A DNA stretch of 64,000 bases from Neostapfia colusana (GCA_030760725.1 JASWHV010000001.1:27029928-27093927); one strand, 5' to 3'; shown: positions 45,647-57,424, counted from the first letter of the stretch. A program made the numbers and translations. The notes: generated from the sequence alone by a model not told the origin.

Positions 45647-48600
45647 TGTAACACCCCAAAAATCTTGTTAAGACCCTAAATCATGTTAAGAGGGGAATTT
45701 AAAAATTTTTGGACGTATTGCATGTTTTGCAATAATTCAAATTCAAACTGGAATTCAAATTAAACTCAAAACAGAAAAGAAATAGAAAAAAAAGGAAAGC
45801 AGAAAAAAACCGGCCAGTGGGCCGAAACCCACCAGCCGGCCCACCCTGCTCCCGCGCCAGCCCGCAGCCGCGCGCCCGCGCTCTCTCTCTCAGACAGGTG
45901 GGACCCACCTGTCATCCCTAACCCCCGATTGTCCGAAACTCGGACTGTTCACCCGCGCGCGCGCGATCGCAACCGACCGGATTTCCGGCCGAATTCTGGT
46001 TCCGGAGGGCTCCCACTCGATCTAAACAAACCCGCCGCCCTCCCCCGTCTGTAAAAACCCCGGCCTCGGTCTGTTTTTCCCACGCGATCCGTCGTTTTTA
46101 CTCCGGTGAGAACCCGAGCCTTCTCCGGCTAATTCTAGCCGATCTAAGCTCGGAAATTCCGATCTAACTCGCTGGTCTTGATCCACCGCCTCCGGGGAAC
46201 CCTGCAGGTGCAGAAAACTCGGTGACTTGCGGTTCAAACACAGCGCCGACGAGCCTCGCCGTGGTTTCAATTCGGATCTCGTCGCCGACCGCCTTCCAGG
46301 ACCTCCGAGCTCGAGAAAACCCCCGAGGTGAGATCCCCGACCTCTCCTCCACCGATCTATGCCATAAGATCACAGTTCTAGGAAGAATTCTCGAAGATCC
46401 GAAAGACTCCGGCGAGATCGCCGCTTCCCGCCGCCGTGCGCCGCCGGGCAGCGCCACCCGCGCTCGATCAGAGCGACGTGGCCGCTTGTGCGCCGTCTAT
46501 TTTAAATCGCACAGTAGACTTTAAATCCCCGCGTACCGGTTCGGCGTTATAATCTCAGCCGTTGGTTTTAAATCGAACGGTTCACGTCAGCCCCGCATTA
46601 TAAAGACTGGAAATCTTACGTGCTACCCCCTGGGGTTCTCGGAAAATAAGAGCTAGCCCCGAAAACTTCTGATCTAGCCCCTGGAACTTCAGAAATTCAT
46701 GTAAATTCAATTAAAAATCAGTTTTAGCCCCTGGACTTGATAGAAATTAGGAAAACCCCTCTGTTATGTATATCTAGACCCCTGAAAATTGTTAAAATAA
46801 TATTATAGACTCTATAGTGGGGTAAGTTTACTTTTTTTTAGCCCTTTTAATATTTAATTTAGGAAATTGAATATGTGGCTAGTGTTTAAAATTTAAAAAA
46901 GTGGGACAAACATATTGTCAAAATTAAATTAAAAACTTTCTCAGTATTTAGAAAACTTTGGAGTGTGATAAAAATATATTTTGGGCTGAAATGAATCTGT
47001 TTAATTTATTATTCACATTTAGGGACACATTTTTAAGTAAAGAATAGTTCTAGAAAATAGGGAAAATAATTGTAAAATAGTTTACATCAGAGGAAAAGGC
47101 CAAAAATATATTAGCAAATATTTTAGATCAGAACCTATTCTGTTTAGATGATGTGTCTTGTTATTTCATAATAAAGTTCACATTTAGGCATAGGAATTAA
47201 ATCTGAAAATATAGCAACTAGTAAATGATAAATGGAGTTTCTAAAATCCAAAGAATTCAGTTTAGTGTTGGTAGAAATTCTGTAGACACGTATGGGGAAG
47301 GAAAATACCTTTCATGCATACTTGGTAGCAAAAAGGTGTAGTAATTGAATATAAGGAAAATTACTTAAATTGGAAACTCATGTATAAAGTATGCAAGCAT
47401 AAATGTGAATACAAAAGTAGGAATCATATACACATGATTAAAAGTGCATGCAAGCCATAAATCAAGACACATAGAGTAACCACAACACATATAATGGTGA
47501 ATGACTTTCATAAATATGAATGTGTGGTTTGTATGAAGTGGAAGTGTGAACTATGTCTTATGGATTGTTGTTTTTCTTTTGCTATGTGTGATGGTATGAT
47601 ATAAAACCTGCTCAAGAGCAAGTTATTTCTTTCCAAGATCAGGACTACCCATTTCAAGAGCAGCAGGAAGGAGGCAAGTGTCCTTGACCACTTTGATCCT
47701 ATGTTAGGATGTGTAGCTAGAGTTATTTGCATTGTCAATTGAAATATGAAACCCATGCTAGGAAGTTTCACTAGAATTGCATTACTTTGTTTCCTTGTAG
47801 CTTGGGTTGGGATTTATCTTATCATGTCATTTATTATTATGCATATGCTTAGCCATGCTTAGAATGGGATAATTGGGATATGAGATCATCAGTTTATTTT
47901 ACCATACTCTTGAATGAGATATTGTGAGTTATGTAGAGGTAGGGATCAAGGCAAGTTAGATGTTTTGGTTGTGTGCTGGGTGCACGAGACTCGGGTTTGT
48001 GTTTAGTACTTGCCTGAATCCTAAGGACCGGTTCATGGAGCATGTAACCTGGCTTTACAGTGCCAACCACATGCTGAGATGGGGCAGCTTGGCCAATTAA
48101 TTAGGTGTATCCCCGGCGTAGTATGGGTGTGTTGGATGGTGCGGGGAGTAGGTGTCAGCTGGACTACCATATGAACCGCAAGGCTCAAGAGGGGGCCACT
48201 ACAGCGGGGTTGGAGCCTCTTGTATGCTGTTAGGGGTGGAACCTCAGTGGGCCCACGCTCGTCGGGAATCCCTTTGTAAAGGCTTCGTAGTGATCTCCTG
48301 GCTACACACCTGGGAAGTGTGAATGTGGTTCGTTGCCACGGGCATAATGGAGGTTCTTTTAGTCCACCCAGCAACGGGGGATGAAATCACTACATGTGGG
48401 TACAGTGGTACAAACTCTGCAGAGTCAAAACTGTCATGACAGCTGTGCTCACGGTCAAGAGCGGCTTGGACTTATTCATGATTAGAGGATTGATGGTTTT
48501 GGATGTTGTGGATGTTAAGCGGGGAGCTTAACATTGGAAATGATGTTATGGTTATTTGATTATGATGATGGGATGGGAGATTGGGACCATTTCACCTGTG

Positions 48601-49077
48601 TAGTAATGTAAGTGTTTAATAAGCTAAGGTGATAGGTATTAATTGCGTAGTGCTTTAATCATGAGTTCAACCTCCCCTTGTTCTAGCCATGCATGACATA
48701 ACTTTCCCACACTTGCTGAGTACCATCGGTACTCAACCTTGCATATTTGTTGGTTTATATTGCTGCTCAGGTCAAGATAATGAGGTGGTGTATAACGATC
48801 AAGATTTTGGACCCGAAGAAGGTTTCTAGGTTCATGAAGACCCCCGGGCAACGCCTGTAATGGAGCCCACAAGAATAATATTCCGCTACTAGTTTATTTA
48901 CTTGTGATGAACTTATTATTGTCCATCGAGACATTTTCTATGTAAGACTTATTCATATTTGACACCTGGCTTGTAATAAATGATGCTTCACTATTTGTCA
49001 TCACATGTATGAGAAATTGATCCTGGCATACATGTGATATTCACCTTGGTTGTTCTTCGGAAAAACCGGGTGTGACA
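45647..49077 (+). mobile_element. Solo LTR of a second gypsy family (3431 bp)
   Basis: Starts TGTAACACCCC and ends GGGTGTGACA, which are imperfect inverted ends typical of Tekay/Del-type LTRs. It is flanked by a perfect TSD CCCAA (45642-45646, 49078-49082). There is no primer site, gag or pol inside. A GC-rich block (45820-46560) is followed by an AT-rich body. The near-3' stretch with CTTGCTGAGTACC (about 48713-48726) resembles grass gypsy LTR 3' ends in sense orientation, so plus orientation is inferred. It is unrelated at the ends to the Gypsy1-3 LTRs. Confidence 0.9.
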
Positions 49078-49641
49078 CCCAACTCCGCTTGGGTATCAAA
49101 AGGTAAGGCATAACTCTATTTTGTAGGCATACTCCTCTGGTGGATCAAAATGGGTGCTCGACAGTGGATGCACAAATCATATGACCGGAGAGAGAAGGAT
49201 GTTTGTTGAATATAAGGAAAACGAAGATCCAAGTGAAGGAATATATTTTGGGGACAATAGCCAAGGGAAATCCTTGGCACCGGTAAAATTGCTATCTCTC
49301 CCCATCGTACTCTTCCAAATGTTTTGCATATTGACTCCCTTGATTATAACCTTCTATCCATATCCCAACTATGTGATAAAGGTTATAATTGTATTTTCAC
49401 TAACGAGGGTGTGACTGTCTTGAGAAGAAGCAATGACTCAATTGCCTTTAAGGGCGTGCTCAAGGGAAAGCTTTACCTTGTGGATTTCACCACGGATAAA
49501 GCTCAACTTGACACGTGCTTAATGGTGAAGACCAATATGGGATGGCTTTTGGCATAGAAGGCTAGCCCATGTTGGGATGAGGAACTTGCAAAAACTTCTC
49601 AAGGGAGAACACATTCGAGGCTTGAAAAATGTTGTTTTTGA

Positions 49642-50619
49642 TAGGGATGAAAACGGTCGGAAACAGTCGGAAAATTAGTTAAATCGTTTTCATTTTCATA
49701 TATAATTTTTGGAAACGGAGTCGGAATCGGTACCATCGGAAACGGATATGATATCAGAAATTTCAGAAATATCGGAAACGGATATATCGGACCGGAAACC
49801 TATCGATATCGGAACGGTTACGATTTGTTCTTCCGGAAACAACACCCTAACTTCACTCTAGTAACCATAACAAAATAATAATAAGTAATGCAAGTAAAAT
49901 ATAATCATTCATACCATGCACCCTCATCCATATGTAGCACACAACAAAGTTCACAAAAAATAAAATATTGTGTCATACATCCATATCACGACCACAAATA
50001 TAATTAAAAATAATATTAACCACCTAGCTCCTCACTTTCATCCATCACATCTGGATCACTTTCTACGTGCTCATCCTTCAAGAACAAAACAAAAGGATAA
50101 ATAAAACAATTTGATTGTCATTTTCTCTAGTATTTCTTAAAATAGAAGAATATTTTATATTTTATTGTAACAAGTAAACCTGAAATGCCATGTTAGTCAT
50201 AACCTCCATATTTTATTGTAACAAGCAAACCAAGCGGTGACAGGAGTGGGACAGCGGGAGGCGGGCAGGCGGCTGGCAGGTCGACCGACTGGACTGGAGG
50301 CTGGAGCGGCTGGGGCTGGCGCAGGACGAGCTGGGCCTGACCTAGGCACGCTGGCCGCTAGGTTGGGATGTAAATGGGCCAAGCTAATTGGGCAGAGTCG
50401 GAAATTAATCGGAAATTGTTCAGAAATTTCCAAACAAATTCGGAATTCCGACAATTCGGTCAGAAATCTGGCCAAATCATTTCCGTTCCGATTTCCGAAT
50501 TTTAATTTCTGATTTCCGACCCATTTCCGAAAATTACCGACTAAAACGGAAAACGGTTCAGAAACTTTCGGAAACGGTTTCGGATGATTCGGAAAATTAT
50601 CATCCGTTTTTCACCTCTA
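49642..50619. mobile_element. Ac/Ds-like non-autonomous hAT element (978 bp)
   Basis: An 8-bp TSD GTTTTTGA lies on both sides (49634-49641, 50620-50627). Terminal inverted repeats are TAGGGATGAAAACGG on the left and, inverted, TAGAGGTGAAAAACGG on the right. The subterminal 200 bp on each side are crowded with AAACGG and CGGAAA strings; AAACGG is the known binding hexamer of the maize Ac transposase. The left end strongly resembles the Ac/Ds 5' end. It is too short for a transposase gene. The middle has a GC-rich segment (50225-50385) out of keeping with the rest, and a 22-bp near-direct repeat (about 50155 and 50208). Confidence 0.93.
50020..50100 (-). other. Possible terminal exon remnant inside the hAT element
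   Basis: The minus strand has a T-rich run, an AG acceptor-like end, then a short acidic open stretch (D-E-H-V-E-S-D-P-D-V-M-D-E-S-E-E-L) and a stop. It could be the last exon of a transposase or of a captured gene. It is short, so chance is possible. Confidence 0.25.
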
Positions 50620-50630
50620 GTTTTTGATAA

Positions 50631-53064
50631 GGACAGGCCGTGTAGTGCTTGTCAAGCCGTAAAGCAAGTTGGAATTCAACATCCATCCAAAAATGTCATG
50701 ATGACTACAAGACCTTTGAAGCTACTTCACATGGACCTCTTCGGTCCAATCACCTACATAAGCATCGGCGGTAACAAATATGGTCTTGTTGTTGTAGATG
50801 AGTATTCTCGTTTCACTTGGGTGTTATTTTTGCATGACAAAGGAGAAACTCAAGGTGTGCTCAAGAAATTTTTGAGAAGAGCTCAAAACGAGTTCTCCTT
50901 AAGAATTAAGAACATAAGGAGTGATAACGGCACCGAGTTCAAGAACACTCAAGTGGAAGAATACTTGGATGAAGAAGGCATCAAGCATGAATTTTCAGCC
51001 CCCTACTCCCCTTAACAAAATGGGGTGGCTGAGAGGAAGAATAGAACTCTCATTGAGATGGCAAGAACCATGTTTGATGAGTACAGGACGTTGGACCGGT
51101 TTTGGGCAGAAGCGGTTAACACCGCTTGCCATGCCATAAACCGGTTGCATCTTCATCGACTTTTGAAGAAGACGTCTTACAAACTTCTAACCGGTAACAA
51201 ACCAAACACCTCTTATTTTCGTGTCTTTGGGAGCAAGTTTTATATTCTCAACAAGAAGCCTAGGACTTCGAAGTTTGCTTCAAAGTCCGATGAAGGTTTC
51301 TTGCTTGGTTATGACTCAAACACCTACGCCTATCGTGTTTTCAACAAAACTTCCGGAATTGTTGAAATAGCGAAAGACGTAGTGTTTGATGAGACTAATG
51401 GCTCCCAAGTGGAGCAAGTTGATCAAAGTGTGCTAGATAAAGAAGAGGCTCCACAAGAAGCACTTAAAAGGATGGCACTTGGAGACATTTTTCCTCAAGA
51501 ACATCCACAAGATTCAAATGATCATCCAACAAACGAAAATATGTCTCCCTCCCATGATCAAGCTGAAGATGAGCAAGGCCAACCTCAACAAGATCAAAAC
51601 GATCAAAGTCAAGATGGAGGATTGGATCAAGGGGGAGACGAAGAAAAGAGTGACAATGAAGATGAAGATCAAAGAGTTCAACCACCTCATCCAAGAGTGC
51701 ACCAAAGTGTTCAACGGGATCATCCCATCGACAACATACTAGGAGATATCTCAAAAGGGGTGACCACTCGCTCTCGAATGGCTAATTTTTGTGAACATTA
51801 CTCTTTTGTTTCCTCTTGGGAGCCCCGCAAGGTAGAAGAATCACTACAAGATCCAGATTGGGTGGTGGCCATGCAAGAGGAGCTTAACAATTTTGAAAGA
51901 AATCAAGTATGGGAACTTGTGAAGCGACCCAATGCAAATGTTGTGGGAACCAAGTGGGTATTCCGCAACAAGCAAGACGAGTATGAGGTTGTAACAAGAA
52001 ACAAGGTGAGACTTGTTGCAAAAGGATATGCACAAGTAGAAGGTTTGGATTATGATGAAACTTTTGCCCCTGTAGCTAGGCTTGAATCAATTCGTATATT
52101 GCTTGCCTTTGCTACTCACCATTATTTCAAGCTATACCAAATGGATGTGAAAAGCGCTTTCCTCAATGGTCTGATCAAGGAGGAAGTGTACGTGGAGCAA
52201 CCACTAGGATTTGAGGACGATAAGTATCCTAACCATGTCTTTAAACTCCGAAAAGCCCTCTATGGCCTCAAACAAGCTCCTAGAGCTTGGTATGAGTGTC
52301 TTAGAGACTTTCTTATTAAAAATAGTTTTAGGATAGGAAAGGCCGACCACACACTCTTCACTAAGCATTTTAACGATGATCTATTTGTGTGCCAAATATA
52401 TGTTGATGACATTATATTTGGTTCTACTAACAAACCTTTTTGTGATGAGTTTTCAAAGATAATGACCGAAAGGTTCGAGATGTCAATGATGGGGGAATTG
52501 AAGTTTTTCCTAGGATTCCAAGTCAAACAACTCAAGGAAGGAACGTTCATAAGTCAAACCAAGTATACTCAAGACATACTCAAGAGGTTCGACATGGACA
52601 GAGCCAACCCCATCAAGACTGCAATGGGAACAAATGGACATCTTGACCTTAATGAGGAAGGTCCAAGTGTGGACCAAAAGGTATTCCGTTCCATGATAGA
52701 TTCTTTGCTTTACCTTTGTGCATCTAGGCCCGACATAATGCTTAGTGTATGTATGTGTGCACGGTTCCAAGCCACTCCTAAGGAGTGTCACTTGACGGCC
52801 GTTAAGTGGATTCTCAGATATTTGGTTCACACTCCTAACCTAGGACTTTGGTATCCCAAGAGATCCAAGTTAAATCTTCTCGGATACTCCGATGCCAATT
52901 ATGCCGGTTGTAAGATAGATAGGAAGAGCACATCAGGGACTTGCCACCCCAGGGGCGGCCAGACCCCTCACTCTTCACAGATTAGTCCGCCCTCACACCA
53001 TCACTCAAGCCGGAAGCGCCCAAATTGGCGATTTTCGATCTCCTCCACCAAAAATCTTGTCTAA
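50631..53064 (+). pseudogene. SIRE4 integrase, RT and truncated RNase H
   Basis: One frame with a single nonsense codon (TAA 51013-51015). Integrase: H-M-D-L-F-G-P, I-R-S-D-N-G-T-E-F and, after the stop, N-G-V-A-E-R-K-N-R-T, so the D,D,E triad is present. An acidic Gln/Asp-rich linker follows (51440-51720). RT: K-W-V-F-R-N-K-Q, Q-M-D-V-K-S-A-F-L-N-G, Y-G-L-K-Q-A-P-R-A-W-Y, and an intact Y-V-D-D (52399-52410). RNase H begins (S-D-A-N-Y-A-G-C, first Asp) and stops after T-S-G-T-C at about 52944, where the frame runs into spacer sequence; the Glu and later Asp residues are deleted. It is otherwise the best preserved pol in the window. Confidence 0.92.
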
Positions 53065-53503
53065 TTCATGGATTGGAGCCCTAAGGAGTGCGGAAATATT
53101 TCCCCGTTCTTCGTTGCTCAAGTTTAGACTCCAAATTCATTACATTTGAAGATTTCAAGAGGTATTCTTGACCTAACCAAAAATCCTTCCTTTTCTTCAT
53201 TCTTAGGTCTTTTGCTAGAAACTTCTTTACAAATGTTGTTTCTAGTGTCAATGCGATCGTAGCCTAGGAATATTGCAACTTAATTCGAAGTTTTTGCGAA
53301 AAATTGTTAGGGTTAGGGTTCTTCCTGTATAACCCGGACTAGTCCGGTTTTGGGCGGACAAGTCTGTTCTCAGGCGGACTAGTCCGGCCCTTTAACGGAC
53401 AAGTCCGGTTTACACAGGATAAACTCCAACTGTAGCCATTTTTAGTGAATTCTTTTGCAATATTCCACTTCCTTGACCTCTAATCTCCTGTTTCTCAGGA
53501 AAT
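53065..53503 (+). other. SIRE4 pol-ORF3 spacer with a candidate intron
   Basis: Noncoding. A donor-like CAAGAG/GTATTC at 53161/53162 and a pyrimidine tract with TTTCTCAG/GAAAT ending at 53498 frame a 337-bp candidate intron whose acceptor is 5 nt upstream of the ORF3 ATG. Two CCGGACTAGTCCGG palindromes (about 53335-53395) lie inside it. The splice sites are predicted by eye only. Confidence 0.45.
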
Positions 53504-55266
53504 ATGTCGAACTCCGACCAAAGCCCTCCCCTTCCAAGTCCCACGGTCGAGGAGGCTCGACAAGCCCTTCATCGGCGCGTTGCCGAAGAAAGGGCAGCAA
53601 AGGAGGCCCAAGTGGCTAAAGAAGCCGTCCGTCGAGAGGCAAGAACAAAGAAGAAGCATGATCTTGACGAGGAGGCAGAAATTGCCCAAGCCGTTGAAGA
53701 ATCCGTGGAGGATCAATGGAGAAAGAAAAGGGCCGAACGTGAAGCCCAAAGCTCCCAAGCTGCTAGTGCCTCAGAGCCTAAGAGGAAGAGGCTAGTCACC
53801 TTGGGAGATAAAGAGCGGGAAAAGGAGATGGAATCCGAGGGTAGGGTTCCTCGTGATCCAAAGAAGGGCAAGGCTTCACTTCCTGAGGAGCTCAAAAATA
53901 AAAAGGCAACTGCCAAAGCACCGACAAACAGGGCAGGAGGGATAGTAATCAGGGAGAAAGGGCAACCGAAGCCTATCGGCCCCTTGAAGATGGTTGCCCC
54001 TGCTAGAGATCCAAACGGGCAGCCCAACAATCCGGCATTTGTATTCAAATGAAAGAGGGGTGAAAAGGTGAGAAGGCTGAGGATGGACAACATATATGAC
54101 TATGAAAAGAACACAGTCGACCCTAGGTTTTGGTGTGATTTCCACTGCGATTACTACCGCTTAGTGTACCTAAAGATGAAGACCCAAATCGCTCAAGCTC
54201 AGTGGGTAGATTGGGACTACATGACAAAAAGGAAGCACAAAGCCTTTGATGCCATGATTGAAGCCGCATAGCGCCATGGAATCAAGAAAATCATGGGCTT
54301 CAAGTATGACTGGAACATTGAGGTAATTGTGCAGTTCTACACCACTATGTACTTCTCCACCTACGGTGACCGGAAAATCACCTGGATGACTCATGGAGAA
54401 AGTACTCAGTCACCTATGAGAGGTTTGTACAGATACTTGGCCTTGAGGAGCACTTGGACCATGAGATTATTATTTCCAACCTCAAGGCAGTAGACAGGGA
54501 CCATCTTGACTATATGTATCCTAGCCATGTCCCCTATGAGGCCGGACTTGCTAGGAACATCAAGCCATTCTATAGCATCCTCAACCGGATTTTGAGGAGG
54601 ACCATAGCTCCTAAGGATGAAGATGCAGGGGTGATTCAAGGAAACTTAAGGCATCTCCTCCTCTTGATAGATGGTGAAGAGAAGTTCAACCTTGTTGAGC
54701 ATACCTATGATGACATCTTCAACATCTCTCACACTCCCAACCCCTCATGCGGATATGCACTGTACATCATGTGCCTAATTGAGAAGGTATCGGGGATTGT
54801 CTTTATCAAGGATGTCACTCATCGACCTCTCCATCCTCAGCTACCCCCCATTGTGCCAGAACCCTCAAGGAGGAAAAATGCTCAACCTCCTTCCAGCTCA
54901 GCGGCTCCCCCATCTTCTCCTCCTCCGTAGTCCATGAGCGGATTCTTCAAGTGCTTGAACGCACTTTTCGCCTCTTGTCAGTGTGAGGAGGTCCGGACTC
55001 GATGCATGGAGAGGCGTCAGGAGAAGTACCTCAAGGTTGTATGTGACAAGCTTGAGGTACCCATGTCTCCTCCCAAAGAGAGTGATGGGGAACTCACTCC
55101 ATATCCAGAGTTCACCGCTGATGAGCTCACCCAGTTCAGGGAAGATGGAAGCTCTTCCAAGGCCGTGCCTCCATACACCACCACCGACGAAGAGGAAGAG
55201 GATACGGAGGCTACAGAGAGTGATGAAAATGGCGATGAAGAAGAAGACGAAGAAGATGACGAGTAG
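53504..55266 (+). pseudogene. SIRE4 third ORF (ORF3), downstream of pol
   Basis: Homologous to 23064-21472 and collinear with it. The N-terminal third is Ala/Glu/Lys/Arg-rich and probably coiled (53504-53800). The D-P-R-F-W...D-Y-Y...V-Y-L-K-M block is at about 54115-54180. The core has Y-D-W-N-I-E-V-I-V-Q-F-Y, T-W-M-T-H-G, R-I-L-R-R-T-I-A-P-K-D and N-P-S-C-G-Y-A-L-Y-I-M motifs; the tail is Pro/Ser-rich and ends in a Glu/Asp run. Lesions: TGA 54050-54052, TAG 54269-54271, a one-base frameshift near 54400, and TAG 54928-54930. Total about 585 codons. No signal peptide or membrane helix was seen, so a classical envelope role is not supported. It belongs, by recollection, to the putative plant transposon protein family; function unknown. 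Confidence 0.8.
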
Positions 55267-55689
55267 ACTTAGGCGTATCTTCTTCCCTCTTTTCCTTTTT
55301 GGTGCCTTGATGCCAAAGGGGGAGAGATGTGAAAAGATGTCCTATTTTTTATCATCTTCTAGTCTTGTAATAGATCTTTTGGACCTGACTATCTTGTAAT
55401 AGATATTTGGACATGACTATCTATGATTTATGTTTTATGCATGACTATCTTTTGTGTAACACTACGTGTTGGATTTTATGGCTGTTTTATGCTTATTGTC
55501 TTATCACATTTTTTTAGCACAACACATAGGCACCCCACCATAACATGTAAATGTATGCCAACTCCCCTCTTTTACTCTTGCATATATTTAGGGGGAGTTT
55601 TGCATACGTACACTTGTTATAAAAATCAAATTTTTACCTCTTATGTTAGAACTTAATGTGTTGTCATCAATCACCAAAAAGGGGGAGAT
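55267..55689 (+). other. SIRE4 3' untranslated region and polypurine tract
   Basis: AT-rich, no ORF of note. Purine runs CCAAAGGGGGAGAG (about 55312) and AAAAAGGGGGAGA (55676-55688). The second abuts the LTR and is the plus-strand primer; the first also follows ORF3 in SIRE3. Confidence 0.75.
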
Positions 55690-57424
55690 TGTAAGTGCAT
55701 CTAGGTATCCCCGTGGGTTTTGGATGATTGATGACAACAAATTAAGAGACTAATGAGCTAAGATGGTCATAAGCACAGGACATTTTCAAGGCGGACACCT
55801 AAACTCTCAAAAAGGGAAAAAGATGAAGAACGACGTCGAAAACTCGAAGAGTAGAAATTAGGGTTTCACTTGAGTCTTTAGTAGGCTAGCCGTGTAAAAG
55901 TGAGAGTGTGTGTGTCAAGTGCATTGAGATCATAGAAGAGAGCTCAAAGTGTTAGTAGTGTCAAATCCTTAGTGAAGAGAGGTAGAGAGGTAAAGTTGGG
56001 CAGGTCGGACTTGTCTGGGCCAGAGGTCGGACTAGTCCGGAAGCCCCACGGCTTAGTCCATTTTGGGGCGGACTAAGAGTTCCTGACTGAGATCGGACTT
56101 GTCCGTTCTGGGACGGACTAGTCCATTTCTCTCTTGGTGAGAGTGTTTTTGGGACTAAGTCCTAGTAGACCGGACATGTCCGCCTCAGTGGCCGGACTAG
56201 TCCGGGCTAATCAGACTTGTCCGTTTTCACACAGACTAAGAGTTCCTGACTGAGTTCGTACTTGTCCGTTCCAGGACGGACTAGTCTGTTTCTCTCTTGG
56301 TGAGAGTGTTTTGGGGACTAAGTCCTGGTAGACCGGACTTCTCCGCCTCAGTGACCAGACTAGTCCGGGCTAGCTAGACTTGTCCGTTTTCACACGGACA
56401 AAGAGTTCCTGTGTGAGTTCAAGCTAGTCCATTCTAAGGCGGACTAGTCCGCATGGTTGTGAGATGAGAGATCCCACGGCTAAGTCTTGGTAGACCGGAC
56501 TTGTCCGCCTTAATGGTCGGACTAGTCCAGGTCCTCCAGACTTGTCCGTTCTCACCCGGACAAATAGTTCCTGTGTGAGATCGGACTAGTCCGGTGTGAG
56601 GCGGACTGGTCCGGACTTTTGGTAGGTGGCAACGGTTGGCTTCGGGACTTCTATAAAAAGAGATGCCCCAACTTCATTTACATCCCCCTGGAACCCTAGC
56701 GCTGCCACAGCCTTCTAAGAGCCTCTCCAAACCTTCTCCACTACTCACCCCCTTGAATCAAATCCTAAGTGAATTTGATTGTGTGAGAAGAGGAGAAGGA
56801 AGAACTTCGCATTTAGGCTCTTGGAGTGATCTCATGCACTTGGAAGTGATCAAGTGAGAGCCTCGGATTGTGAGCAGCCCCAAAACTTTGTAAGTTCACC
56901 CTTGAGATATTGAAGAACCGGGTTGGCCTTAGAGGCGACTTGGTGAGGAAAGGGTTGTTAGACCCGGTCCTTTGTGGACTCCTCAACGGGGACGTAGATT
57001 CCTGAGTGGAATCGAACCTCGGGAAAAAATCCTTAGTGTCTCTCTTGCATGTACATTTCTTTGAAGATCAAGATTGCTTAGGTTTGTTTTAATTATTTCG
57101 CTATACATCGTCACAATCTTGCAATTCATTTCAATATTCTGTCATACTTGTCATATAGAAGTGCTAGTTGTTTCATCCACATTTTGTTTAACTAAAATTT
57201 GGAGAAAAACCCTTAAAAATCAAGTTTTAGATCTTTCCGGCAGTTTGACCAGACTAGTCCGCCTCCAAGGCAGACTAGTCCGGCCCCCTTTAGGCTCCTT
57301 AAGCAACCAAACCGGACTAGTCCGCCCTTGAGCCAGACTAGTCCGGCCATTGTGTTCTAATCTCATTTAATTAAGTCATTTTAGGTATTTTATCCTATTC
57401 ACTCCCCCCCTCTAGGCAATTTCA
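55690..57424 (+). repeat. SIRE4 3' LTR (1735 bp)
   Basis: Same ends as the 5' LTR and the same 162-163 bp array (about 55995-56615; phase markers at 56182, 56345 and 56507), with the TATA box at 56651-56660. It has an insertion of about 14 bp near 55895 and a deletion of about 30 bp near 56840 relative to the 5' copy. Confidence 0.95.

Larger units (their letters stand above)
49083..50630 (+). pseudogene. SIRE4 protease, GAG-pre-integrase and start of integrase
   Basis: Resumes after the solo LTR. The protease L-D-S-G-C-T-N-H-M (49154-49180) is followed by I-Y-F-G-D, then a frame change near 49310 into H-I-D-S-L-D-Y-N-L-L-S-I-S-Q-L. The GAG-pre-integrase zinc region ends with a TAG near 49555 and continues as R-L-A-H-V-G-M-R-N-L in another frame. 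It is interrupted at 49642 by the hAT element, which lies between V-V-F-D codons and the following C-S-A-C-Q-A motif. Confidence 0.85.
41588..57424 (+). mobile_element. SIRE4: SIRE/Maximus-type copia element
   Basis: Perfect TSD AAGCT (41583-41587, 57425-57429). Order: 5' LTR 41588-43344, primer site, gag 43397-45646, pol 49083-52944, spacer, ORF3 53504-55266, 3' untranslated region, polypurine tract AAAAAGGGGGAGA (55676-55688), 3' LTR 55690-57424. It contains a solo LTR (45647-49077) and an hAT element (49642-50619); without them it is about 11.4 kb. The two LTRs differ by about eight mismatches in the first ~160 aligned bases, so insertion is not very recent. RNase H is truncated. Confidence 0.95.

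Noticed and set aside
51464..51754. Antisense ORFs in SIRE4 integrase-RT linker
   Set aside because: Mirror frames of the acidic Gln/Asp-rich linker, with no domain of their own.
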